Source: Oscillospiraceae bacterium
GTDB lineage: Bacteria; Bacillota; Clostridia; Oscillospirales; Ruminococcaceae
Assembly: GCA_900768705.1 (NCBI GenBank)
Contig: CAAGEB010000004.1
Location: forward strand, 1 to 20,741
DNA length: 20,741 bases
Direction of reading: 5' to 3'
This document shows, in pieces, positions 20,448-20,741 of the stretch. The translations under genes were made by a program, and so were the position numbers. The notes beneath the pieces are model-generated. The model saw only the letters and a program-made list of their open reading frames with translations, was not told the origin of the DNA and searched no databases. Position 1 is the first letter of the stretch; every line of letters starts with the position of its first letter.

Positions 20448-20600
20448 GGGCGGCGTGACGCCTGTTGCCCTTTATTGCGCAACATCGTGTTGCACTTTTG
20501 TGGCAACTGCGCAAACATCCTGTTTGCGCCGCTGACAATTCCCAACGATACTTTGAAATGAGGGTTGGTTTGTGCCTGTAAGGTAATAAGTCTGCACAGA
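20448..20600 (-). repeat. Repeat cluster 4: an A module split by a D cassette
   Basis: A reverse A begins with GGCGGCGTGACGCC (20449-20462), is broken by about 65 bases of D sequence (20463-20527) and resumes as GCCGCTGACAATTCCCAACG to GTAAGGTAATAAGTCTG (20528-20594). The insert has two palindromes, GCAACATCGTGTTGC (20479-20493) and GCAAACATCCTGTTTGC (20511-20527). The A copy uses the variant middle seen at 8160. Confidence 0.75.
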
Positions 20601-20698
20601 CCAAAACCGATTTTTCGCTATCTTGTGGCTTGCCGCCCTCGAAAGGTATGACAATAACAAAGAGAGCATAGACAGCGAGACTTTGATTTTGACAGAAG

Positions 20699-20741
20699 GT
20701 CACCTCTAAAAACCTTGTTTGAGATAAAATCAGCAGTGCAC
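20699..20741 (-). repeat. Inverted copy of the repeat at the window start
   Basis: On the minus strand this reads CTGCTGATTTTATCTC, then AAACAAGGTTTTTAGAGGTG, against CTGCCGATTTTCTCTG and CAAACCGGTTTTTAGAGATG at 105-141. About 85 percent of positions match by eye. It is cut by the window edge. Nothing else was recognised in 20601-20698. Confidence 0.7.

Noticed and set aside
19244..20545. A 433-codon minus-strand open frame opposite the epimerase gene
   Set aside because: It is antisense to a well-identified enzyme and its 5' end runs into the repeat cluster.

Overview
The window looks like chromosomal DNA from a clostridial (Firmicutes) bacterium of the Ruminococcus/Oscillospiraceae kind. 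This rests on strong AGGAGG-type ribosome binding sites, SigA-type promoters with 17-base spacers, a Spo0A orthologue, a clostridial SecA, a MarR-controlled ABC exporter and a cellobiose 2-epimerase very close to the one I know from Ruminococcus albus. No rRNA or tRNA gene and no transposase was seen.

Layout. (1) 1-172 is a hairpin-rich repeat leader. (2) 173-3287 is a tight plus-strand operon: KtrB/TrkH potassium channel subunit, YabB/TrmN6-type tRNA methyltransferase, RsmI 16S rRNA methyltransferase and a 56-residue single-span membrane protein. (3) 3298-4672 holds two membrane-protein genes (one with a zinc ribbon after a Pro/Ala linker, one DUF4190-like), each with a very similar promoter. 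(4) 4694-6313 encodes an Lgt-family membrane protein with altered active-site residues and an alpha/beta hydrolase. (5) 6392-7983 holds a terminator with an alternative fold, a 20-bp polypurine tandem repeat and a three-gene phage-type lysis cassette (coiled-coil holin partner, holin, amidase). (6) 8485-9823 pairs a DUF3343-like protein with a cysteine-desulfurase-family enzyme. (7) 9928-10701 (minus) is spo0A, whose receiver domain has lost its phosphoacceptor Asp. (8) 11551-14885 (minus) is a MarR regulator plus a MacB-like ABC exporter. (9) 15593-16296 holds two small genes ending toward each other. (10) 16521-20446 holds secA and cellobiose 2-epimerase.

Four gene-poor stretches (7984-8400, 10980-11550, 15110-15540, 20447-20741) are built from a small set of GC-rich, hairpin-forming repeat modules in different orders and orientations. 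I call them A (about 70 bp), B (a C5TTC5 palindrome), C (about 65 bp) and D (short palindromes around ACATCGTGT). One A copy is split by an inserted D cassette.

Most genes are housekeeping or ordinary accessory genes. The points that most deserve a second look are the Glu-for-Asp Spo0A receiver, the modular repeat system, the twin promoters with shared inverted elements, the Lgt-like protein without Lgt catalytic residues, and the lysis cassette standing alone without other phage genes.
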